Shown piece after piece: positions 1 to 7,343 of a stretch of DNA of 64,000 nucleotides. A program made the translations under genes and the position numbers. The notes under the pieces are model-generated. The model did not search any database and was not told where the DNA came from. It saw only the letters and a list, made by a program, of their open reading frames with translations. This stretch comes from Arthrobacter sp. OY3WO11 (GTDB lineage: Bacteria > Actinomycetota > Actinomycetes > Actinomycetales > Micrococcaceae). Where the stretch lies: contig NZ_LWLP01000002.1 of assembly GCF_001641125.1 (NCBI RefSeq), positions 186,001-250,000 of the forward strand. Reading direction: 5' to 3'. The stretch's first letter is position 1; every line of letters starts with the position of its first letter.

Positions 1-1
1 C

Positions 2-499
2 GACAAGGACCTCAATCGGTTTCGCTCCGACCTGCACGCTTTGGAGCAACAGATCGAAGACGAACTCAGAGCCAAAGGAGCATGGGCACGCGGACAACGA
101 GCGGACGCGATCACCTACTGGGTCGGAGGACTGGGTGTACTTCTATCGATCATCTGTGGACCCGCACTGTTGGGGGTTACGATCTTGGTCGTGGTTCTAG
201 CCATAGTTGCCTGCCGACTTTGGGGTCCGTCAGCGATGATGATGCGTGCTACCCAGAAGCGCCCTGCGCTAGGGTCGCACCGCAAGTCTCGTCTCGGCTA
301 CATCCTCAGCTCCTGTGGCTGGGCCGGCATCGCTTCGCTAATTCTTAATCTCATGCTTTCCAGGGTCTTGAGCCCACCTGGAGCTGGCCTCGGCTTTGAA
401 GAATCAAGCGGGCAGGGTTTGGACCCTCTTTGGGTCGCGGGCATGTTGTGTGTAATCGCAGCAGTAGTTGTAGGCAATCGTTTACGGCGAGGAATGTGA
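2..499 (+). CDS. Membrane protein of unknown function (5' end cut by window)
   Basis: The reading frame is open to the first bases of the window, so the N-terminus is missing; an internal TTG at 41 is only the first possible start inside the window. A short charged region rich in Glu, Arg and Gln is followed by about four hydrophobic segments in two pairs, and the protein ends in a basic tail (RLRRGM). No enzyme motif is visible. Its TGA stop (497-499) overlaps the ATG of the next gene, so it is the first visible member of a translationally coupled three-gene unit. Base composition is lower in GC than in the metabolic genes to the right, which fits an accessory region. Function unknown. Confidence 0.6.
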   Translation, partial: DKDLNRFRSDLHALEQQIEDELRAKGAWARGQRADAITYWVGGLGVLLSIICGPALLGVTILVVVLAIVACRLWGPSAMMMRATQKRPALGSHRKSRLGYILSSCGWAGIASLILNLMLSRVLSPPGAGLGFEESSGQGLDPLWVAGMLCVIAAVVVGNRLRRGM

Positions 500-1254
500 T
501 GACCGCAGATGACTTGGCGCGTGCGCTTGCGGATCTCATGACTCAAGTGAATACAACTAGGGGACTCGTTGGTAACGAGAAAAGCTTCACTGAGGGAAAA
601 AAACGAAAAGTAGACTCGATTGTTGGTTCCGCACATGGGACCGGCAACATCCAACACCTGCGAGCTACGGCTGTCGAGTATCGAAAGGCATCCGACCAGG
701 CTGGTGTCGCGCATGATTCACTGAGAATGGCGACGGACGCCCTCCTGGCATACTTGTCGGCAAATTTCCGCCAAAGCGGTGGCGGCGGTAACGGATCTGC
801 AGCCGAATGGTCAGCTATCAACCCACTAGGCTTTGTACACACAGAGTTGTCCACGCGTGCGCAAAAAAGGGCTGCAATCAAGCATGCTCTTTTCGTTACA
901 GCAAAGGCCTCTATTGCTGCAGTCAAGGTCGGGACCTTTGCCGGCGCTATCCTTGCAGGAGCGCCATTGCTAACTGCTTTTGGCCTTGTCGCTGGCATCA
1001 CTGCAGCAGGTATAGCTCTAGAAGCCCCGGCACTCGCAGCTTCGATGTACAAACACGTGCATGAGTTGAGGGAAAAATGGGTTAAAGGTTCTATCACACG
1101 TGATGAGATGAAAAAACAAATTGTTTCACGCGCAATAAGCGAGGGCAGTGAATTCGGCGCTGGCAAGATACCTTTGCTTGGAGAACCAATAGGACTAGCG
1201 CTGGACATCAAAACGTTAGTTAATCTTGTCAAAGATTTACGAGAGGTACCATAG
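499..1254 (+). CDS. Hypothetical protein with central hydrophobic hairpin
   Basis: I chose the ATG at 499 because it overlaps the stop of the preceding gene; the frame is open further upstream, but that part is only a shadow of the first gene. The product is 251 aa. It has a polar helical N-terminal third, a Gly-rich linker (SGGGGNGS), a strongly hydrophobic Ala/Gly/Leu-rich stretch in the middle that could form a membrane hairpin or pore, and an amphipathic C-terminal domain ending KDLREVP. The codons are unusually A/T-rich (several AAA runs). I do not recognise a family. The hydrophobic core between soluble ends would suit a pore-forming effector, but that is conjecture. Confidence 0.6.
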   Translation: MTADDLARALADLMTQVNTTRGLVGNEKSFTEGKKRKVDSIVGSAHGTGNIQHLRATAVEYRKASDQAGVAHDSLRMATDALLAYLSANFRQSGGGGNGSAAEWSAINPLGFVHTELSTRAQKRAAIKHALFVTAKASIAAVKVGTFAGAILAGAPLLTAFGLVAGITAAGIALEAPALAASMYKHVHELREKWVKGSITRDEMKKQIVSRAISEGSEFGAGKIPLLGEPIGLALDIKTLVNLVKDLREVP

Positions 1255-1616
1255 TGACAAATGAAGGTCCCGATGAAATTGAGCAATTGGTCTTGATGGC
1301 TATTAGCGCTGTCCAGTCAGGAAACCAGGCGGATATCTTGACTGCCTTTGAAGCTCTGGCCCCGCTTGAAACGGGAGATGTCATATCAGAGTTGTTTTTG
1401 TGGGTTGACGATCTCACCTCAGGGGTAGCTGAGGACTCTCTGTTGCAGGCTGCCGAGTTGCCCGTTCCACCGCGTACAACCGAAATGTTGAAGGCGGTGA
1501 CGGACCGGGACTTAGGTGGGCTCCAAGCTGCAGTCGGTTCCGACCAACTTGAGCAGGTTTTCGCTTCGCTGTTGGTACTTGTGGCAGCGTTAAGGGATGC
1601 TCGCAGCAGATTATGA
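1254..1616 (+). CDS. Small acidic hypothetical protein
   Basis: A GTG start at 1254 overlaps the TAG stop of the preceding gene by one base (TAGTG), so translation is probably coupled. The product is 120 aa, acidic and predicted to be mostly alpha-helical, without membrane segments or Cys pairs. It closes the three-gene unit that begins left of the window. A small acidic protein coded directly after a hydrophobic-core protein can be an immunity or chaperone partner, but nothing in the sequence proves this. Confidence 0.55.
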   Translation: MTNEGPDEIEQLVLMAISAVQSGNQADILTAFEALAPLETGDVISELFLWVDDLTSGVAEDSLLQAAELPVPPRTTEMLKAVTDRDLGGLQAAVGSDQLEQVFASLLVLVAALRDARSRL

Positions 1617-1845
1617 CCGCCTGCTGCGAGGTCGTTGGCCAATTGTCCCTAGGAGTTGCTGTTGAGTAAGGTCCTCCCGAGTCGCACCCAAGTCCGAGCG
1701 TGGCACGACGGCCAGCCTCGGGGTGCCGGTGGGGCAGGTCCTTGCTGCAAGGAGGTTCGACATGAACCAGGACTATGTCGATTCCGTCTGCGTGACAGGG
1801 AGCTAATCCTTGTCACGTTGTCGGAAACGCAAAAGATGACCGACC

Positions 1846-2286
1846 TTATAGGCCGCCCTCGGCGAGGGGTGAGGTGAGCGGCTTGCTGAACTTCTTTTCT
1901 GGGTGCTTTTTGGACAGGAGTTTCCGGTTGAACTTGGTGACGCCAACAAGAGTTTTGTTCAGGAAGAGCACTGCAGAGTCGTCGTTGTAGACGATGTAGT
2001 ACCGGGAACCGCCGACGGGCCACGATTTAAGGCTGTCAAATTCGGTAGCCCTAGCCAACCCAGAACTTAGAGCATTCGCGTGGGCTAACTGGCCGCGGAT
2101 CTCCTCAGAGACGTCGGGCGTGACTAAGCTTGCAATGAGATCTTCAACTTGTGGAATTGTCTGAACGCATCCTTTCAGACGTCCCTGACATTTAGGAGTT
2201 CCGCCGCTCCTGATTGCAGTTCGGTCCCGAGGTAGCTGATCGGACACATCAGACCAGCAGCAGCGGTCCCTTTCTGATGACAGCAC
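1846..2286 (-). CDS. Hypothetical protein, start uncertain, partly over IS remnant
   Basis: The C-terminal 90 residues look coding: a compact stretch around SRYYIVYNDDSAVLFLNK followed by a basic, Lys-rich end. The N-terminal part reads through sequence that resembles a decayed IS256 transposase in the same frame (PRDR motif), so the real protein may start further inside, for example after residue 45. No Shine-Dalgarno sequence supports the first ATG. Function unknown. Confidence 0.35.
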   Translation of the reverse strand: MLSSERDRCCWSDVSDQLPRDRTAIRSGGTPKCQGRLKGCVQTIPQVEDLIASLVTPDVSEEIRGQLAHANALSSGLARATEFDSLKSWPVGGSRYYIVYNDDSAVLFLNKTLVGVTKFNRKLLSKKHPEKKFSKPLTSPLAEGGL

Positions 2287-2498
2287 AGCTAACGGCTAAG
2301 ACCTTTTGCGCCTGGTTGCCAGACGCAGCCCGATCTTTCGGGCCTCAGCGCTGGTTCAGCAGCCCGCCCGCCTACCAGGCTCACGCCCTGTTCCTTGGCC
2401 TGCGCGAGCAACCGCTCCGCAAGCTTCTTCTGGTCGATGATGTCTCCCGTCACAGGATCGATCATCACCCCCGTCATCTCGGTCGTGGACTCTGACAC
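2150..2498 (-). pseudogene. Decayed IS256-family transposase (N-terminal part, frameshifted)
   Basis: A GTG start at 2498, preceded by AAAGGAGA, opens with residues typical of the actinobacterial IS256 (mutator) transposase N-terminus: DPVTGDIIDQKKLAERLLAQ, then AKEQGVSLVG. Directly after SLVG the expected GGLLNQ continues in another frame, followed by a stop. Weaker traces (SGN, then DVSDQLPRDR and a K-Q-RL-G pattern) continue in the third frame towards 2150. The catalytic DDE region is absent, so this is a dead 5' remnant. It marks the boundary between the left three-gene unit and the zinc-ribbon/OmpA operon. Confidence 0.65.
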
Positions 2499-2556
2499 GG
2501 CCGTCTCCTTTCGGATCGGGCCGGACCCACACACCGTTATTCAGACAGTCCCTTAC
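2499..2556 (-). mobile_element. Probable left end of the IS256-type element
   Basis: Read on the minus strand, the sequence ahead of the transposase start contains GGGACTGTCTGAATAACGG, a type of terminal sequence I associate with actinobacterial IS256-like elements. The matching right end was not found near the remnant, so the exact border is uncertain. Confidence 0.4.
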
Positions 2557-2701
2557 AGTCCTGTGGGCACCCGTGGTCTGTCCCTGTCCTGGTGAGTGAG
2601 TGCACCGGAGGGCTGGTCGGTGCGTCCCTAGGAACGAGCGAGAGACCGCCATGATCAGCTTTGGTTTCTGGGCTGCCAGGCTCGACCATGAAGGCTTGGA
2701 G

Positions 2702-3430
2702 TTAAGAGCGGTGAGTCCAAGATAGGACCGGGTCTTCCGTTGATACTTTCGTTGTTGTGATGGGCATTCGCGCCCCGGTCGCCCATAGGTGGGTTGGTGT
2801 GTGGGACGGCACGGGAAGGGCCTGAGGGTTATCCAGGGTGAGTTTGCGCCTCCCGGATGGCACCGTGGCTTTTCTAATGAAGGCACGGCGGTGGCAGTAG
2901 ATGAGGGCTGCGCATCTTGCCTGCCAGGTATTCAGTATGGCGATGGCCGCTTCGTGGATCTTGTCGCGGTCTTCGATGAGACGCACGACTTCGATAGCGA
3001 GTGCATCTTCGCGGGTGGCCGTTGCGGCGTTTTCCGAGAGGAGTTTGTCTCTATGGCGCAGCGATTCCTGGCCTTGCGGGGTGTTCGCTTCTTCAGACTT
3101 TGGCGGGTGGGAGTTGATTTTCTGCAGGACGGATTGCTTGTTCTCCTCGAACCGGCGAATTTGTGCTTCGAGTCGGACTATTTCGTTGTCGATTGGCCGC
3201 AGCGCTGAGATGAGGGAATCGTGGATTCGGGCCTCGACGTGATCAACGTGTGTTTGGAGGTTTCGGGTGAGCGGATGGTGACCGGTTGAATCGGGAGGGG
3301 TGGTGCTGGCGTCTGTGCGTCCTTTCCAGCTGGTGAGCCAGTTTTCGATCGTGACATCGAGCCCGGAGCGTTTGGCGAAGTGGGGTGCGTTGGGTAGTTC
3401 TTTTGAGGCGTGTTTCTTATCCTCTTTCAC
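2702..3430 (-). CDS. Soluble coiled-coil protein of unknown function
   Basis: The product is 242 aa and begins with a highly charged Lys-rich segment. The middle (about residues 60-165) is a long amphipathic helix rich in Glu, Arg, Gln and Leu, consistent with a coiled coil. The C-terminus is basic and Pro-rich. There is no signal peptide or membrane segment. It is the last gene of the minus-strand operon that starts near 6935 and lies 60 bases after the zinc-ribbon gene. A structural or scaffold role with the upstream membrane coiled-coil protein is plausible but inferred only from context. I recognise no family. Confidence 0.5.
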   Translation of the reverse strand: MKEDKKHASKELPNAPHFAKRSGLDVTIENWLTSWKGRTDASTTPPDSTGHHPLTRNLQTHVDHVEARIHDSLISALRPIDNEIVRLEAQIRRFEENKQSVLQKINSHPPKSEEANTPQGQESLRHRDKLLSENAATATREDALAIEVVRLIEDRDKIHEAAIAILNTWQARCAALIYCHRRAFIRKATVPSGRRKLTLDNPQALPVPSHTPTHLWATGARMPITTTKVSTEDPVLSWTHRS

Positions 3431-3490
3431 GGTTTGGCTCCTTGTGGCTGGCGGGTGGTTTTGGGGCTGTCCTTGTTACCGGTGTGAGCG

Positions 3491-3685
3491 TCAGTTCGTG
3501 ACCCAGTAGAGATGGCATGCAGAGCAGATATATCCCAGACGGCAGGTGGTGCAGTTTGCTTGTTTCCAGTCACCTTCGCAGTTGCTGCAAAGGTGGAGAT
3601 CTCCCGTGCAGGCGGGGCAGATGAGTGGCGCGGGTTGCCGGGTAGGGCTGCGCGAGATGAACCATTCGCGGATTCTTTTAAGCAT
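3491..3685 (-). CDS. Small zinc-ribbon protein
   Basis: The 64-aa product carries four Cys pairs: CPAC, CSNC, CTTC and CSAC. This is the pattern of two adjacent zinc ribbons. The short basic N-terminus (MLKRIREWF) precedes them. The ATG at 3685 overlaps the stop of the membrane protein gene by eight bases, showing translational coupling. Another Cys-rich microprotein (51 aa) is encoded at the upstream end of the same cluster. Zinc ribbons of this size usually mediate protein or nucleic-acid contacts; the partner here is probably a product of the same operon. Confidence 0.65.
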   Translation of the reverse strand: MLKRIREWFISRSPTRQPAPLICPACTGDLHLCSNCEGDWKQANCTTCRLGYICSACHLYWVTN

Positions 3686-5129
3686 GTGGGCTTCGGCCTT
3701 CTGCGCTCGGTTCCCATTCGGAGGGTACGGTCCACTCGGATCCGGGGCCGCGGGTATCGTCGGTTGAGCTCTCGGTGGGATTTGCCGGGGCGAAGGCGGG
3801 TTCCGGGCTGATTTTGGTGCGGATGATCCCGTCGCTTTCCACCCGCCAGTGGCTTATGCGGCTGCTGGATGCGGGTTCGTTCACCCGGGTGATGTAGTCG
3901 GAGATGACTTGTTTGGCGTAGGTGCTGTATCGCTGGGCGAAAGCGTGGGCGTTGTCTTGGAGGTGTGCGGTGATGGTCGGGTCACCGGTGGCACGGGCCA
4001 CCCCGTGGATGTAGCAGTGCAGGCCTTCCGCGATCATGGGGACGAGGGCGCGGAGGTAATGCTTGGTTTGTTCGGGAATTCGGCGGTAATCGTGTTCAGC
4101 GTCTGCTGCCTGCTGGTGGGTCAACAGGGTGATTTTTTCCAGGAATTGGATTTCTTCGGTGAGGTTTGACTGCTCGTGACGGAGGTGCCGTAGTTCGGTG
4201 ATGAGCGGTTGTTTGTTGTGAAGGACTTCCATGAAGATCAGCAGGGCCAGGCAGAGTGGTAAGGCGACGTTGAGGACGATCAGCATCGTCGACCCCAGCG
4301 GGTCCAGATGGACTGGTGGCGGGCCTCCGGCTATGACTTGGCCGGTCTGCTGGGCTGCGGTGAGTGCGGTTTCGACGGCGTCTTTCATGTAGGTGTAGCG
4401 GATCCAGGCGAACCCGGCGACGACGAGGGCGAGGAATCCGAGAGCCGCCCAGGCGATTGCTTTTCCGATGGTGTGCTTGCCCTTGGCCAGGAGCGCTGGA
4501 GCGGCTTGGAGGGGGATGGCAACCGTGATGAAGGTGACCAGTCCGGCCAGGAGCCAGGTTTTCCATTCTTCTTCGCCCAAGATGTATCCGGCCAGGACGT
4601 TGACTGCGAACTCTCCGATAGCACCGAGGATTACATATATCAGTAGTTTGATGTTCCAGGGACGGGTGGTCCGAGGTTTGCCCTGGTCCGGGCTGGCCGG
4701 GGTTGTTTGGAGGAGGATGTTTGGGACATAGCCCTCTTTGGTGGGATCGGTCATGTCCCCGAGCCGCCCGGTGACTTGGTTGTCGACAGCAGTTCCGGCA
4801 GTGCGCACCTTTTCGAGGCGGGCGGCTGCGTGAGTTGCTTCGGCGCGTGCACGGCTGACCAGGTGCATGGCGGCCCGCTCGTCTTTCCACTGTCGGATGA
4901 GGGCGCCCTCGGCGTACTTTTCCAGCCAGAGCTGGATCTTGTGTTCGAAGAGAAGCGGCCGGTCGGGGTGAAATGAGTGTTTGTCGTAGAGTCCTTTAGC
5001 GGCGTCTTGGACGCCTTCCTGCTCGCAGGCGTCGTTGATCTGAGCCTGCGTGGCGCGGTCGTCGATGTCCGGGCCCTGGACGAGATTCAGTGTGTCCAGG
5101 TCGGGGTCCCGTGGGTGCGTGGGGGCCAT
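3678..5129 (-). CDS. Four-TM membrane protein with coiled-coil tail
   Basis: The ATG at 5129 is set by a good AAGGAG five bases upstream; the frame continues upstream only as a shadow of the lipoprotein gene. The 483-aa product has a soluble charged N-terminal domain (about 1-155), four transmembrane helices at roughly 160-184, 189-212, 223-245 and 278-301, a coiled coil at about 305-350 and a helical C-terminal region ending in an acidic, Ser/Pro-rich tail. It follows the OmpA-like lipoprotein gene by 14 bases. Membrane protein plus OmpA-like peptidoglycan-binding partner recalls MotA/MotB or ZorA/ZorB pairs, but no MotA signature is visible. Function unknown. Confidence 0.65.
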   Translation of the reverse strand: MAPTHPRDPDLDTLNLVQGPDIDDRATQAQINDACEQEGVQDAAKGLYDKHSFHPDRPLLFEHKIQLWLEKYAEGALIRQWKDERAAMHLVSRARAEATHAAARLEKVRTAGTAVDNQVTGRLGDMTDPTKEGYVPNILLQTTPASPDQGKPRTTRPWNIKLLIYVILGAIGEFAVNVLAGYILGEEEWKTWLLAGLVTFITVAIPLQAAPALLAKGKHTIGKAIAWAALGFLALVVAGFAWIRYTYMKDAVETALTAAQQTGQVIAGGPPPVHLDPLGSTMLIVLNVALPLCLALLIFMEVLHNKQPLITELRHLRHEQSNLTEEIQFLEKITLLTHQQAADAEHDYRRIPEQTKHYLRALVPMIAEGLHCYIHGVARATGDPTITAHLQDNAHAFAQRYSTYAKQVISDYITRVNEPASSSRISHWRVESDGIIRTKISPEPAFAPANPTESSTDDTRGPGSEWTVPSEWEPSAEGRSPHA

Positions 5130-5143
5130 GTTGTACTCCTTGC

Positions 5144-6358
5144 CTATTGGGCGGGGGTTTCTTGTTGGGCTGTTGAGGTAATGAGAACCTTGCGGTTCAG
5201 TGCGGCGTTTTCCGTCAGAAGGCCGTTGGCGTTGAGGTCTGAGATTCTTCCCGGGCAGTGTGGCCCGTAGCCTTCGACATGGAGGGCGGACGTTGCGCCA
5301 AGTTCCCGCAGGAGCTTGGCGGTTGCTTCGGCCCTGGCCCGGGACACGGTCTTCATGTTGGCGGCGGTGGCGGCCGGATCCAGGGCAGTGCAGCCGGTGA
5401 TCCAGATATGCGGGTGATCGTTTATGTTCAGCGCCGGTGCGATGGCAGCCAGAGCTGCCTTGGCCTTCTCCACATCTGCGAACGATGCCACATTCTCCTG
5501 GAAGTGAAGCCGTGTTTCGGGCAGGGTAAGCGAGAGAGGTTCGACTGGTGTGTCGGTAAAATCGACCGGCGTGACGTGCGGGAGTTGCGGTGAGGCCGGG
5601 TCGCCGGGTGTGAGCTGTTCGTGATTGAAAACCACCGTTCCTCCGCCTGCAGTGATGACAGCTTCCCAGAGTTGTTGAAGCTTGGTGCGCGCCCAGATGG
5701 GAAGGGCGGGTTGGGGAGCGGTGACCTGGCCGAGGCCCCACCAGATGAAACGGGTTCCGTTGAAGTGTGGTTGGTTACCCGAAGCTTCCAGTTGGCGGAT
5801 GAGGCTGTTGACGTCCGTTTTGGAAGACAGGAGACCGGTCTGGAGCGCGAGCGGCCCGGTGGTGGAAACGCCGCTGTCCACGATGAACACGGTTTTTCCA
5901 GCACGACCGGCGACATCAATTGCCGCCAGGGTGTTGGTTTCGGTGACAGAGGCGCGGGCGGAAGCTATCAGGCCAGCCGCGGACGATACGTTTGAGGCGA
6001 TCGAGTCGGATCTGGTCTTGGGGTTCTTGTCGATGACTGTCAGGGTGGCGGACTGCGAAGCTGCAGGTACTCCATCGGCAGGGATTACGGTGACGGTGGC
6101 GTTGGAGGAGAGCTTTTCGTGGAGGCTGTTCCCGAGGGAGGGAAGGTTCAGTACTTGCTGGTTTTGCCCGCTGCTCTCCCGGCTTGAGAAAAGCGCCGGT
6201 TGGTTCTGGCGGGCGCCGGCGACGATGGCGAGCGTATCCGTGGAGGAGTCAGGATTGACTGTTGCGGCCGGGGAGGGAACTCCGCTGCAACCGGTGAGCG
6301 TGAGGATGAGGACGAAAACGGCAGTGATGCCGGCGCGTAGGTGGATAACGGAGGGCAT
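5144..6358 (-). CDS. OmpA-like domain lipoprotein
   Basis: The N-terminus is a lipoprotein signal peptide: a hydrophobic run ending in the lipobox LTGC with Cys24 as the lipidation site. Residues 30-280 form an extracytoplasmic domain I do not recognise. Residues about 285-395 resemble an OmpA/MotB C-terminal domain, with the characteristic SRARAEATAKLLRELG helix, a GYGP turn and NRKVLI strand. Such domains bind peptidoglycan, so the protein probably tethers a membrane assembly to the cell wall. It is followed closely by the four-TM coiled-coil gene. Domain assignment is good; the biological role is unknown. Confidence 0.7.
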   Translation of the reverse strand: MPSVIHLRAGITAVFVLILTLTGCSGVPSPAATVNPDSSTDTLAIVAGARQNQPALFSSRESSGQNQQVLNLPSLGNSLHEKLSSNATVTVIPADGVPAASQSATLTVIDKNPKTRSDSIASNVSSAAGLIASARASVTETNTLAAIDVAGRAGKTVFIVDSGVSTTGPLALQTGLLSSKTDVNSLIRQLEASGNQPHFNGTRFIWWGLGQVTAPQPALPIWARTKLQQLWEAVITAGGGTVVFNHEQLTPGDPASPQLPHVTPVDFTDTPVEPLSLTLPETRLHFQENVASFADVEKAKAALAAIAPALNINDHPHIWITGCTALDPAATAANMKTVSRARAEATAKLLRELGATSALHVEGYGPHCPGRISDLNANGLLTENAALNRKVLITSTAQQETPAQ

Positions 6359-6388
6359 GAGTCACTTCTTTCGAATCGGATTAGGATG

Positions 6389-6429
6389 CCGCCGGATGGC
6401 GGACCGGATCCCGGTCCGCCATCCGGCGG
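6389..6429 (-). terminator. Perfect 19-bp hairpin between microprotein and lipoprotein genes
   Basis: Arms 6389-6407 and 6411-6429 are exact reverse complements around an ATC loop. It lies six bases after the stop of the 51-aa gene and about 30 bases before the lipoprotein start. There is no U-tract, so it may attenuate or stabilise the transcript rather than fully stop it, giving more microprotein than lipoprotein. Confidence 0.6.
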
Positions 6430-6434
6430 TGTGC

Positions 6435-6590
6435 TTAGTTGAACCAGAACTGGCCGTGCTTGCCGCCCGTATCGCACACGTAGCCGCTGTTGCGGCAGTG
6501 CTTGCATTGCTTCCCGTTGGCTTTGCAGTAGCTGCATTCGCTGAGCAGCGAGTGGCACTTCGTGCATTTCTTACCGAATTTATTCCCCAT
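6435..6590 (-). CDS. Cys-rich 51-aa zinc-ribbon microprotein
   Basis: An ATG at 6590 with AGGAGA seven bases upstream opens a 51-codon frame. Cys pairs CTKC (9,12), CSYC (19,22) and CKHC (29,32), plus Cys39 and two His residues, would bind two zinc ions. The protein ends with aromatic residues (GQFWFN). The gene is short and easily missed, but start signal, Cys spacing and the terminator-like hairpin right behind it all support it. It heads the lipoprotein/membrane-protein operon and probably acts with its products. The longer overlapping frames on this strand are shadows. Confidence 0.7.
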   Translation of the reverse strand: MGNKFGKKCTKCHSLLSECSYCKANGKQCKHCRNSGYVCDTGGKHGQFWFN

Positions 6591-6640
6591 TTTTGCTTCT
6601 CCTGGTTGGTGGCCATTTTTATGGGACGTTGACTACTACC

Positions 6641-6676
6641 GGTCAGTGCGGGCTGTTGTGACAGCCTGCACTGACC
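6641..6676 (-). terminator. Hairpin after the small 6696-6935 gene
   Basis: GGTCAGTGC-G-GGCTG and CAGCC-T-GCACTGACC pair as a 15-bp stem with one mismatch and a six-base loop. It starts about 20 bases after the stop of the minus-strand gene and separates it from the 51-aa microprotein gene. No clear U-tract follows. Confidence 0.55.
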
Positions 6677-6695
6677 AAGGGTGCTGATGCAGGTG

Positions 6696-6935
6696 TTAGG
6701 GCTGTGAGGTCAGGTGCCATGCCTTGCAGTGGGGACACTGATAGCTGCGGGTCTCGCGGCGGTGGTCCGCCAGAATTCCGTCCCGCTTGTCCAGTGCTAT
6801 GTTGCGCAGCATGAAATCGGCCGCGATCCGGTCCCGGAACTGGCGCTTTCCGGTGACGAGGCAGGTTGTCCACAGATTTACGTCGAAGCGTTCCCGGGTT
6901 CCTGACCGGTAGGGCCTGAAGCTGGTGGTCGACAT
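6696..6935 (-). CDS. Small protein with C-terminal CPHC motif
   Basis: AGGAGG precedes tandem ATG codons; the second (6935) gives ideal spacing, hence a 79-aa product. It is basic, and the C-terminus reads YQCPHCKAWHLTSQ, a CxxC with a following His that could form half a metal site or a compact zinc knuckle. Similar Cys/His-tailed small proteins are common in actinobacteria, without known function. It is divergent from the sigma-factor gene at 7344, so the shared intergenic region may control both sides. Confidence 0.6.
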   Translation of the reverse strand: MSTTSFRPYRSGTRERFDVNLWTTCLVTGKRQFRDRIAADFMLRNIALDKRDGILADHRRETRSYQCPHCKAWHLTSQP

Positions 6936-6987
6936 CATTTCCTCCTGCATGAAGTGGTGCAGTTAGTACCGGCAGAGGGGTGGTCTG

Positions 6988-7023
6988 CGTGACAGGAAAA
7001 AATAGTTTCCGGAATCTGTCACG
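6988..7023. promoter_or_regulatory. 8-bp inverted repeat in the divergent intergenic region
   Basis: CGTGACAG (6988-6995) and CTGTCACG (7016-7023) are perfect inverted arms separated by 20 bases that also contain GGAAA...TTTCC. The dyad lies between the minus-strand zinc-ribbon gene and the plus-strand sigma-factor gene. Spacing of about two helix turns fits a dimeric operator. GGAAT/GGAAAC on both strands could serve as ECF-type -35 elements, but I see no convincing -10 partner. Confidence 0.4.
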
Positions 7024-7343
7024 ACCTCCGTCCAAGGGCGGTAGTAGGAGATGGTTGGGCGCTGTGAGCACGGACTGATCCCACTCCCTCGATGAGGGGA
7101 CTGTGGAGTTCAAGCCCTAGGCACAGGACTTTTGTGCGCCTAGCCGTACAAGAAGTGACGCCGCGGAACTACAGCACCGGCGATCGCGGTATAAACCAGG
7201 AAAGGAGGACATTCTTGAAACGAGCAGCGTGTACGGGTGCGCCGCATGGTGTCATGTTGAAAGTTTTTCCTGATCTCCAGTCCCTTTGCCAATGTCATGA
7301 TGCAGAATTCAACGCACATGCGATAAGAAAAAGGGGGAGTGCG

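Noticed and set aside
5144..6358. Zorya ZorB or MotB assignment for the OmpA-like protein
   Set aside because: It has a lipobox rather than a single TM anchor with the MotB Asp, and no ZorC/ZorD or MotA signature is adjacent.
7215..7343. TTG at 7215 with perfect AAAGGAGG as sigma-factor start
   Set aside because: The 43 extra residues are Cys/His/Pro-rich and unlike a sigma N-terminus; GTG at 7344 has its own ribosome binding site. Not fully excluded.
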